DNA of 41,648 bases from Clostridia bacterium (lineage in GTDB: Bacteria; Bacillota; Clostridia; Lachnospirales; Lachnospiraceae), in assembly GCA_009929615.1 (NCBI GenBank), contig SAAB01000027.1:1-41648 (forward strand). The letters run 5' to 3'. This document shows, piece by piece, positions 27,247 to 35,438 of the stretch. The first letter of the stretch is position 1. Each line of letters begins with the position of its first letter. The translations under genes were made by a program, and so were the position numbers. The notes under the pieces were generated by a model. That model did no database searches and was not told the DNA's origin. It saw only the letters and a list, made by a program, of their open reading frames with translations.

Positions 27247-30200
27247 ATGGGACTAAAAGAAGCTTTGAAAAAAATGAGAACGGAATTGAAGGTTATACAG
27301 GGGGATTTTGCGGCAGCTATTCACGTGAGCTGTGCGACGGTCAGTCATTGGGAGAACGGACATAATGCTCCGAATCGGGCAACGGCAGTGGCGATTATGG
27401 ATTTTGCCAAAGACCATCATGCGAGTCAGGAGTGCCTGGATATGTTGAAAGAGGCCCTGTTTCAAAAAGCTCAAAAAGACAGAGTTCTTGACTTAAACCA
27501 TGCGGATTATTATATGATTAACCAGATGCTGAATTGTTCGGCCAACGGTGTTTATGTCTGTGACTATGAGACTTATGATATATTGTATATCAATCAGAGT
27601 GCAGCGAAGATGGTGGGCTCGCCGATCAGCGAGGCTGCAGGGAAAAAATGCTATGAATATCTTCAGCACAGGAAATCACCATGCCCGAATTGCACCATGA
27701 CGGATAGTGATAAAGAGAAATTCAGTGAATTGGAATTTACATCGCCGAATACGGGCAAAGAATATTTTGTTCGTGGAAAGCAGATAGACTGGTATGGAAA
27801 ACCGGCTCAGATTGAATATATGACAGAAGCTACGGCAAGCCATGCCGGCCGACTGGGTTTGCAGAAGATGGCAGAAGGCCTGCCATGTGGTGTTGGAATT
27901 TACAGAGTATATCCGGATGACAGGGTAGAACTTGTTTATTTAAATGACGGCTATTATACACTGCTCCACTCGACCAGAGAGGAAAGGGCTGCCTATCGGG
28001 GCTTTCATATATTTGATGCGGTCCATGATGTGGATAGACAGCCGCTTGTAGATGCTTTGAAGAAGGCTATTCAGGAGCAGGATACAGCGGATATTGATGT
28101 ACGGATTTTAAACGGAGAGAATCAATATCAGTGGTTTAATATAAAGGCAAAGGTTGCCTACAGGTCCAGCCTGTGGACGGCTATGTATTTGGCCTATTCG
28201 GATATTGACGAAGAGAAAAAAGCACAGCTGCAGCTGGAAGAAAGTTATAGGGCTATGGAGCTTGTGGCAAGTCAGGGAGATCTTTCACTCTGGATGTATG
28301 ACCTGGATACGAAAGAGATTGTGCAGAATTTTTATACGTCAACGGCTTTAGGATACCCGATGGTACTTCCGAATGGGCCGGAAACCATTATAGCTATGGG
28401 CGGGGTACATGAGGAAGATGTGGAACAGTACCTGCAGATGTATCAGCATATTATTGATGGAGATGACGAGAGCGAATGTACAGCACGTATTTATAATCAG
28501 AAGGCAGAAAAATTTGAATGGCAGCATCTGACACTTCGTCGGGCAACATCATTGGACAGGGAGCAGAATAAAGTCATTGGTTTCTGTATAAATGTTGACC
28601 TTCAGATGGAAGCTCAGATGCGTTATGAAAGAGAGTTACATCTACGCCAGGATTTGATGGAAGATACTTTATCCTATTTTAGAATGAACCTGACAACACG
28701 CCTTGTTGAAGAAATCCATTCAAAGTCCTTTGACACCTCGAAACTTACAATACCGGTCAGCATTGATGAACTGCTGGAAAAGGGATTGATGGACGATATT
28801 TATGAGGATGACAGGGAATTTATTCAGCAGGCGCTGAACTTTGACAATATGATGAAGAAATACCAAGCCGGTAGAACGAGTGAAAGTTTCCTATACCGCC
28901 GTTATATTTCTGGCAAGGGTCTTCGTTGGGTTCGTGGTTCTGTTGTAAAGATAAAACGTGTCAGTTCCGATGATATTATCGCTTTTTATACAACGAAGGA
29001 TGTGGATGACGAGCGTAAGGATGAACTGGCAATGCGCAGCATTGTCAGAGAGGAAATCGAGAGTGTCCTTTTGTTTAAACCGAAGGAAAGAAAAATCCGA
29101 TATATTTTAGGTGGTTTGAATTCGGAAGGAATGGATGCGGGAACAGAAAAGATTGTAGATAAACGTTTCCGCCATAATCAGTTGAAAAATATCGTTTTGG
29201 AAGATGTTGCCCAGTGTCTGGATTTTGCCAATGTGGAGACAATCGAAGATCGGCTGAAAGAGCATTCGGTGTTACAGTGCAAATACCGTATTATGGCAGA
29301 GGACGGTTCGATTAAACGAAAGAAGGTTCGGGCATTTTATCTGGATGACAGCAGGCAGGAAATTGTTTTTGCACAGAGGGATATTACAGACTTATATAAT
29401 GAAACCCAGCGTCAGCAAGAACAGCTGCAGAAAGCGGCAGATGATGCAGAGGCAGCGAATAAAGCAAAGACGGATTTCTTATCCCGTATGAGCCATGATA
29501 TGCGAACACCTTTGAATGGTATACTGAACTTTGCTAATTTTATTCAGGAGGCCGAAACCCTGGAAGAGGTTAAAGAACTTGGAGAAAAGATACGTGTTTC
29601 GGGTGAGTATTTACAGACATTAATCAATGATACTCTGGGCATGAGCCATATAGAATCGGGAAAGGTTGTTTTAAAACGGGAACCTTACATATATTCGGAA
29701 TTTGAACCAAGCATACGGAATGTTCTGGAGGAGAAAGCCAGAGAGAAGGGTGTAGAACTGAGGTTTGTTCCACCACGGTTGACGGAGCAGTATGTCATGT
29801 TTGATAAGCTTCGTCTGCAGCAGATTTTTGTGAATTTATTGAATAATGCTATAAAATTCACACCGGCAGGGGGGATTGTCCAACTGGAAACAGAACTGTG
29901 TAATCAGACAGAAAAACATGAGACTGTGCGATTTACAGTGTCAGACACAGGTATCGGTATGAGTGAAAAGTTCCTCAAAGAAGGCCTTTTCAAGCCGTTT
30001 GTTCAGGAACATCCCGGACAGGATAATGAAGAGACGGGGACAGGCCTTGGCGTGGCTATCGTAAAGCAGCTGGTAGAAATTATGGGCGGAACAATTACCT
30101 GTAAAAGCCGTCTTGGCGAGGGCACAACTTTTGTGGTTGAGATACCCGTGGATACGGTGGCAAATTATGAGAAAAAGCAGAACAAGGCAGATGCCTTTGA

Positions 30201-30591
30201 TAAATCAGTACTCCAGGGACATCACATTTTACTATGCGAAGACCACCCGCTTAATCGTGAGATTGCCCTGCGTCTGTTAAAGGACGTTGGCTGTACCGCG
30301 GATATTGCGGAAAATGGCAAAAAGGGTGTGGAGATGTTTGCTGAAAGTGAATGCCATGGATATGATTTGATTCTGATGGATATACGTATGCCGGAGATGG
30401 ATGGTCTTACAGCCACCCGGAAGATTCGTGAGATGTCAAGAGAAGATGCAAAGACTGTGCCAATTATAGCGATGACAGCCAATGCGTTTGCAGAAGATGT
30501 GGAAGAATCAAAGAGTGCAGGGATGAATGAACATTTGTCAAAGCCTATCAGCCCGGCCGTTTTTTATCAATGCCTGGCACAATTTTTGTAA
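27247..30591 (+). CDS. Hybrid histidine kinase with N-terminal XRE DNA-binding domain, multiple PAS domains and receiver
   Basis: About 1114 residues; ATG 27247 is preferred (AGGAG 8 nt upstream) over ATG 27217. An XRE-type helix-turn-helix occupies about 1-65 (QGDFAAAIHVSCATVSHWEN). About five PAS-like regions follow (roughly 85-190, 205-335, 335-470, 470-595, 595-720); the first contains KKCYEYLQHRKSPCPNC, a Cys-rich PAS motif. HisKA has His750 in FLSRMSHDMRTPLNG, HATPase shows NNAIKF, DTGIGMS and GTGLGVAI, and the C-terminal receiver has phospho-acceptor Asp1045 in LILMDIRMP. No membrane segment is visible, so it is cytosolic. DNA-binding and phosphorelay in one chain is unusual. It is followed 18 nt later by another hybrid kinase, probably an operon. 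Confidence 0.92.
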   Translation: MGLKEALKKMRTELKVIQGDFAAAIHVSCATVSHWENGHNAPNRATAVAIMDFAKDHHASQECLDMLKEALFQKAQKDRVLDLNHADYYMINQMLNCSANGVYVCDYETYDILYINQSAAKMVGSPISEAAGKKCYEYLQHRKSPCPNCTMTDSDKEKFSELEFTSPNTGKEYFVRGKQIDWYGKPAQIEYMTEATASHAGRLGLQKMAEGLPCGVGIYRVYPDDRVELVYLNDGYYTLLHSTREERAAYRGFHIFDAVHDVDRQPLVDALKKAIQEQDTADIDVRILNGENQYQWFNIKAKVAYRSSLWTAMYLAYSDIDEEKKAQLQLEESYRAMELVASQGDLSLWMYDLDTKEIVQNFYTSTALGYPMVLPNGPETIIAMGGVHEEDVEQYLQMYQHIIDGDDESECTARIYNQKAEKFEWQHLTLRRATSLDREQNKVIGFCINVDLQMEAQMRYERELHLRQDLMEDTLSYFRMNLTTRLVEEIHSKSFDTSKLTIPVSIDELLEKGLMDDIYEDDREFIQQALNFDNMMKKYQAGRTSESFLYRRYISGKGLRWVRGSVVKIKRVSSDDIIAFYTTKDVDDERKDELAMRSIVREEIESVLLFKPKERKIRYILGGLNSEGMDAGTEKIVDKRFRHNQLKNIVLEDVAQCLDFANVETIEDRLKEHSVLQCKYRIMAEDGSIKRKKVRAFYLDDSRQEIVFAQRDITDLYNETQRQQEQLQKAADDAEAANKAKTDFLSRMSHDMRTPLNGILNFANFIQEAETLEEVKELGEKIRVSGEYLQTLINDTLGMSHIESGKVVLKREPYIYSEFEPSIRNVLEEKAREKGVELRFVPPRLTEQYVMFDKLRLQQIFVNLLNNAIKFTPAGGIVQLETELCNQTEKHETVRFTVSDTGIGMSEKFLKEGLFKPFVQEHPGQDNEETGTGLGVAIVKQLVEIMGGTITCKSRLGEGTTFVVEIPVDTVANYEKKQNKADAFDKSVLQGHHILLCEDHPLNREIALRLLKDVGCTADIAENGKKGVEMFAESECHGYDLILMDIRMPEMDGLTATRKIREMSREDAKTVPIIAMTANAFAEDVEESKSAGMNEHLSKPISPAVFYQCLAQFL

Positions 30592-30609
30592 GAAGGGAGG
30601 GGAAGACTT

Positions 30610-33600
30610 GTGAAGTCAACACTAGATTTATTAAAAGATTTACTGAACTTTTATTTTATTGACAAAGATGCGGAGAAAGTGATTTCACTCATGTCTGACG
30701 ATATCCACTCCTTTTCAGAAAATTCTGACCGAGAGGTTCAAGGTATTGATGATATAAGAAGTCTCCTTGGAGAAGGCTATTATAAATGGGTCTGCGATAG
30801 CCGGATGACCATACTTGGAGAAGAGAGTCTTTCGCTGGATGCAGGCAGTGATGTGGCGGTTTTGAACTATATCGTAGAACGGAACAAAATGGCCTTCAGA
30901 TGCCGGCTGACAGGTAATTCAAAAGTTGTTAATGGTGAAAGAAAACTGTGTGTTTTATATAGTTTGGTTGAAGACCTAAAGGGTGGGGCAGAACAACGTT
31001 TTATCCAGGCAGAAGTTGAAGCACTCAATGAAAGATATATGGATTTGCTTGCCAATGTGGACTGTGGAGTTGCAATTTACAGAGTGGATGAGAATCATAA
31101 GACCACCTTTGAATTCGCTAATGAGGGCTTTTGCAAGCTGTGTAAAGGAACCCTTGAGGATGTTTTGAATGCCTATAAAAAAGAGACGACTTTTGGCATT
31201 GCTGTAGAAGACAGGCAAGCTGTGAAGGAATGTTTTTATAAAGCGGCAGAAAGTGGCGAAGTACAGGAGGTTACCTATCGGGCAGTAAACCTGAAAGATG
31301 AGAAGATATGGGCGACGGCGAAACTTTCTTCTGTGAAAAAAGAAGACTGCACGATGATATATGCAACTTTTTTTGATGTTTCATCAAGCATGGAGATTCA
31401 GGAAAAACTTCGGCAGAATGAGAAGACCTTAGAAGCTCAGTTCGAGATGGAACGGCAGAAGCAGCTGGGAGATGACCGGTCTCTGTTAGGCTATGTTATT
31501 ACCAATGTCAGCCAGAACAGAGTCTTGGAACACAAGGAATTCCGGCAGGGAATTGTTCGAACAGAATCCGGTTATACACTGGAAGAAGCCATGGAGATAG
31601 CAAAGCTGTCCATGTATGATGAGGAAACCGGAAAACGATATATGGAAATGCATAAAACAGAATATCTTCTGGAACTATATCAAAAAGGAATCACTTCAGA
31701 AAAAATTGAAATCCAGAGAGTGGCCCAGTCCGGAGAAGTACGTTGGACACGCAGCATCTTGAAGTTGTTACATCATCCGGATACAGGGGAGGTTTATCTT
31801 TACGAATATGCTTATGATATTCACAAGGAAAAAATGCTTGAAGAGATTATGACGGTTACCGTCGCATGCGGGTATGAACGGTGTGGTGCACTGGATTTAA
31901 ATAATGGTCAGATTACTCTGATTAATATAGCTGAGAAGAACTGTTTAAATCGTGTGGAGATAACCGATTATGCAAAACTCGTAGAATCTTATGCGGAGAC
32001 CTGTGTTGTGGAGGAAGACAGAGAGAAGTTTCTCAAATACACATCGGTAAACTTGATGCGGGAGAATATGAAAGAACTGGGCAACAGGGAATTTACCTAT
32101 AAAGTTTGTGTGAAAGGCGAAAGTCGTTATATGCGAGATGTTTGCACCCTTTATGATGCGGCAAGGGGCATTTGCCTGATTACCCGGAGTGATGTGACAG
32201 AACGGGTTCTCAAAGCGGAAGAAAAACGTTTAGAACTGGAAAAGGCTCTTGAAACAGCGAAGAATGCCACGAAGGCTAAGACAGAGTTTTTGGCCCGGAT
32301 GAGTCATGATATGCGGACACCTATGAATGCTATTATCGGGTTAAATGCTTTGGCAATGGATGATATTGAAAATCCAAAAGCTATAAAAGACAATCTTGAA
32401 AAAATCCGTTCAGCCAGTGATTTCTTATTAGGTCTGATTAATGATGTTCTGGATATGTCGAAAATTGAAGCCGGTTCCTTGGAATTACATAAAGTACCTT
32501 ATGGCTATTCAGATTTTCTTTCAACTATTAAGATGATGTTTGAACCTCTATGCCAGGAAAAAGGGATTCATTTTGAATTTGAGGATGTCTATGTGCGAAA
32601 GGTTGTTATGGCCGATAAAACCCGGTTGAATCAGATTTTTTTCAATATTCTTTCCAATGCAGTCAAGTATACGCCGGAAGGTGGCAGGATTTCTTATTAT
32701 ACAGAGAATATTAAAACTTGGGAGAATCATATTTCAGCAGACTATATTGTTGAGGACAGCGGTATTGGAATCAGTGAAGAATTTCAAAAAACTATGTTTC
32801 AGCCTTTTTCTCAGGAAGAAAATCTTGTAACACCGGAATTACAGGGGACAGGCCTGGGACTGAGTATTACTAAAAGTCTGGTTGAACTTATGGGCGGAAC
32901 CCTCCGGATTGACAGCAGGAAGGGTGAAGGAACGAGAGTCACGATTCATCTTTCTTTTGAAGTGCTGGATGAAGAAGAAAACAATCGAAAGAATGGCGAG
33001 CCGGCAGATATTCAGGAAGAAAAATTAGTCGGAAAGCGTATATTAATCGTAGAGGACCATCCGTTAAATGCTCAGATTGTAAAACGATTACTTGAAAAAA
33101 AGAATGCAATTATCTATCAGGCAGAGGACGGAAAGATTGCTCTGGACAAGTTTGAAACGAGCAGAGATGGTTTCTTTGATGCTATTCTTATGGATATTCG
33201 TATGCCGAATATGAATGGCCTTGATGCGACGAGAGCTATTCGTGCACTGGATAGGACAGATGCCAAAAAAATTCCGATTATTGCCATGACAGCAAATGCC
33301 TATGCCAAGGATGTTGAGGCCTGTAAAGAAGCCGGAATGAATGTCCATCTGGGAAAACCTATAGAGCCGGAGAAGATGTATAAAGCTCTCTGTGACTATT
33401 TACCAGTCACCCCGGTAAAGGTTAAACCAAAACTTTTAATTGTGGACGACCAGGAGATTAATCAGGCTGCCATGGTAGAAACGCTAAAGGAAGAATACGA
33501 TTTGGTTTGTGCAAAAAATGGTTTGGAGGCCTTGGAGAAACTGGCGGAAAATATGGACATAGAGGCTGTTATTACGGATATTCAGATGCCGGTTATGGAT

Positions 33601-33795
33601 GGCATTGAATTTATTCAGAAGATGCGGGCGAATCCTAAATATGACAGCATTGCTATTTTGGCCAATACTCAGTATGGGGATGGAGCGCAGGAAGATACAC
33701 TCCTGCGAGTGGGTGCAGACGATTTTGTCTATAAACCAACATCGGCATCAATTACCATGAATAGATTAAAAAATATTCTACATAAATACAAATAG
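30610..33795 (+). CDS. Cytosolic hybrid histidine kinase with SnoaL-like N-terminus, PAS domains and two receivers
   Basis: 1061 residues from GTG, with GGGAGGGG about 8 nt upstream. Residues 1-125 resemble a SnoaL/NTF2-like domain (DLLNFYFIDKDAEKVISLMSDDI, VQGIDDIRSLLG). PAS-like regions follow: about 138-265 (ANVDCGVAIYRVDENHKTTFEFANE), 290-410 and 415-535. HisKA has His566 in FLARMSHDMRTPMNA; HATPase shows NILSNAVKYT, DSGIGIS and GTGLGLSI. Two receivers close the protein, with acceptor Asp862 (ILMDIRMP) and Asp990 (ITDIQMPVMDG). No membrane segment is visible. Two receivers suggest a branched or gated phosphorelay. It is probably co-transcribed with the XRE hybrid kinase upstream and is closed by a terminator. 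Confidence 0.92.
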   Translation: MKSTLDLLKDLLNFYFIDKDAEKVISLMSDDIHSFSENSDREVQGIDDIRSLLGEGYYKWVCDSRMTILGEESLSLDAGSDVAVLNYIVERNKMAFRCRLTGNSKVVNGERKLCVLYSLVEDLKGGAEQRFIQAEVEALNERYMDLLANVDCGVAIYRVDENHKTTFEFANEGFCKLCKGTLEDVLNAYKKETTFGIAVEDRQAVKECFYKAAESGEVQEVTYRAVNLKDEKIWATAKLSSVKKEDCTMIYATFFDVSSSMEIQEKLRQNEKTLEAQFEMERQKQLGDDRSLLGYVITNVSQNRVLEHKEFRQGIVRTESGYTLEEAMEIAKLSMYDEETGKRYMEMHKTEYLLELYQKGITSEKIEIQRVAQSGEVRWTRSILKLLHHPDTGEVYLYEYAYDIHKEKMLEEIMTVTVACGYERCGALDLNNGQITLINIAEKNCLNRVEITDYAKLVESYAETCVVEEDREKFLKYTSVNLMRENMKELGNREFTYKVCVKGESRYMRDVCTLYDAARGICLITRSDVTERVLKAEEKRLELEKALETAKNATKAKTEFLARMSHDMRTPMNAIIGLNALAMDDIENPKAIKDNLEKIRSASDFLLGLINDVLDMSKIEAGSLELHKVPYGYSDFLSTIKMMFEPLCQEKGIHFEFEDVYVRKVVMADKTRLNQIFFNILSNAVKYTPEGGRISYYTENIKTWENHISADYIVEDSGIGISEEFQKTMFQPFSQEENLVTPELQGTGLGLSITKSLVELMGGTLRIDSRKGEGTRVTIHLSFEVLDEEENNRKNGEPADIQEEKLVGKRILIVEDHPLNAQIVKRLLEKKNAIIYQAEDGKIALDKFETSRDGFFDAILMDIRMPNMNGLDATRAIRALDRTDAKKIPIIAMTANAYAKDVEACKEAGMNVHLGKPIEPEKMYKALCDYLPVTPVKVKPKLLIVDDQEINQAAMVETLKEEYDLVCAKNGLEALEKLAENMDIEAVITDIQMPVMDGIEFIQKMRANPKYDSIAILANTQYGDGAQEDTLLRVGADDFVYKPTSASITMNRLKNILHKYK

Positions 33796-33800
33796 TTAAA

Positions 33801-33836
33801 AAGTCTTACTGCTTAAGGGTGGTAAGACTTTTTTTG
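33801..33836 (+). terminator. Rho-independent terminator after the two-receiver kinase
   Basis: AAGTCTTAC (33801-33809) pairs with GTAAGACTT (33822-33830) around a 12-nt loop, followed by five T and G. Confidence 0.88.
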
Positions 33837-33865
33837 TTGAATAATAGGATGCAGAAGACTATAAT
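33837..33865 (+). promoter_or_regulatory. Sigma-A promoter of the XRE-PAS / hybrid kinase operon
   Basis: TTGAAT (33837-33842), a 17-bp spacer and perfect TATAAT (33860-33865). The start is near 33872. Confidence 0.7.
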
Positions 33866-33880
33866 AATAGATATATAGCT

Positions 33881-33895
33881 AAAAGCATAGCTTTT
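33881..33895 (+). promoter_or_regulatory. Perfect inverted repeat in the leader of the XRE-PAS gene (candidate operator)
   Basis: AAAAGC-ATA-GCTTTT is a perfect 6-3-6 palindrome just downstream of the predicted +1 and before the GAGGGG ribosome site. XRE-family repressors bind such short palindromes, so autoregulation by the gene downstream is plausible. It is too short to act as a terminator. Confidence 0.4.
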
Positions 33896-33917
33896 TGGAA
33901 CGGAATGAGGGGAAAAT

Positions 33918-35438
33918 ATGGACTGGCAGGAAGGAATAAAGATGCTGAGGGCCGAGATGGGGCTGACCCAGAAGGAGTTGGCGGGGCGAATAGATGTGAG
34001 TTTTACAGCAGTCAACCGGTGGGAGAACGGCAGGGCAAGACCCCATCGTAAGGCACTGGAAATTCTTATCCACATGGCAAAGGAAAATGGTGTTTCCGGT
34101 ACATGCCTAGATTATCTGAATAAAAGCCTGAAGGCACCGCGGGAAGACGGAAGAACGAAGCGTGGCGAGGCAAAAGCGGTTACGGAAAAGATGAAACTGG
34201 AGCAGCGGGAACTGTTGACCTCTGAGCAGTTAAAACGGGTACTGAATTCTATGAATATCGGTGTTGTCGGAGTACGTGTTTACGAGGAGCCGCCATTAGA
34301 AAGTGATATGTTTTACTGTAATCAATATTTTGCAGATATGCTCGGATATACATTGGAAGAAATCATAGCCGGCTATAAAGAAAATGTTTTTTCATTTATT
34401 CATCCGGATGACTGGAAACGGTGCAAGAAACAGGGGGAAGCGGCGATAAAATCAAAGCATCCGGAAAAAGGTTTTGATGAGGAATTCCGGGTAGTTTGTG
34501 CAGATGGTTCAGTGCATTGGTTTCAGTGCTGTTTTATTTCTGCAAAGACCTATTCTTATGGTATTGAGATTTTTGCTACCTGCCGGGATATTACGGAACG
34601 TGTAGAAGCCCAGAATAAGTATCAGGCAGAACTTGCTTACCGGACAGCATTATTTAAAAGCTGTATCGCCTGGGTACATTGTAATCTGACATTAAATGCA
34701 GTACTTTACGAGAAGAACAATGTGTCCGGGGATAAGGAAGAAAGGCACTATACCACTGCAGACGCCATAGCCCTTGCATTGCAGGAAAATACATCGGCCG
34801 GGGGAGCGGAGCATCATATTCCAAGTCTTTTTGACAGAAAAACACTGATAAATGATTTTACTCATGGAAAAACTTTTTACACTGAGACCCGTTTTGCGGC
34901 AGCATTACGGCGTTGGATAAGATTGGATTATCATTTGATTCAGAATCCGGTGAGTGGAGATATCGAAGTTCTTATTTGCATGAATGATACCCAGCACAAG
35001 AAGATTTCGCGGGCTATTTTAAAAATAATTTCGACCCATTTCTTTGATTATATCGGTTGTATAGATGTGAAAACCGGTGGCTTTGAATTCTATTTTAAAG
35101 CAGAAAAACCGATTCGCCGTCTGGAAGAGCCGATGACGAATTATATAGATGTTTATAAAAAACAGATTCAATGTTCAGTGTATGCAGAGGACCAGGAGAA
35201 GGCCATCGCCAGTATGGAACTTTCTCATGTGCAGGGACAGCTGCAGAAATCCGAGTTTTATTCCTTTGTTATACGGGTTATAGAGATGGATGATAAAATT
35301 CATTATAAAAAAATATCTTTTACGTATCTGGACGCCGAGCACCAGATGATTATTATTGCACGGAGTGATATCCAAAATCTTGAAGAGCTTGAGAATCACC
35401 GGCGGCACCAATTAGATACTTCAGGAGGAAGGCTATGA
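33918..35438 (+). CDS. XRE-family DNA-binding protein with PAS domains
   Basis: 506 residues; GAGGGG lies about 8 nt before ATG. An XRE helix-turn-helix occupies about 1-60 (LTQKELAGRIDVSFTAVNRWEN). A PAS/PAC domain follows at about 105-235 (NSMNIGVVGVRVYEEP, EEFRVVCADGSVHWFQC, ATCRDITERVEAQN). Two further divergent PAS-like regions (about 240-365 and 370-490) precede a short tail. There is no kinase, HATPase or receiver. Its stop overlaps the start of the next gene (ATGA), a PAS hybrid kinase, so the two are translationally coupled and together resemble a split form of the XRE hybrid kinase at 27247. It probably senses a ligand through PAS and binds DNA. No membrane segment is visible. Confidence 0.88.
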   Translation: MDWQEGIKMLRAEMGLTQKELAGRIDVSFTAVNRWENGRARPHRKALEILIHMAKENGVSGTCLDYLNKSLKAPREDGRTKRGEAKAVTEKMKLEQRELLTSEQLKRVLNSMNIGVVGVRVYEEPPLESDMFYCNQYFADMLGYTLEEIIAGYKENVFSFIHPDDWKRCKKQGEAAIKSKHPEKGFDEEFRVVCADGSVHWFQCCFISAKTYSYGIEIFATCRDITERVEAQNKYQAELAYRTALFKSCIAWVHCNLTLNAVLYEKNNVSGDKEERHYTTADAIALALQENTSAGGAEHHIPSLFDRKTLINDFTHGKTFYTETRFAAALRRWIRLDYHLIQNPVSGDIEVLICMNDTQHKKISRAILKIISTHFFDYIGCIDVKTGGFEFYFKAEKPIRRLEEPMTNYIDVYKKQIQCSVYAEDQEKAIASMELSHVQGQLQKSEFYSFVIRVIEMDDKIHYKKISFTYLDAEHQMIIIARSDIQNLEELENHRRHQLDTSGGRL

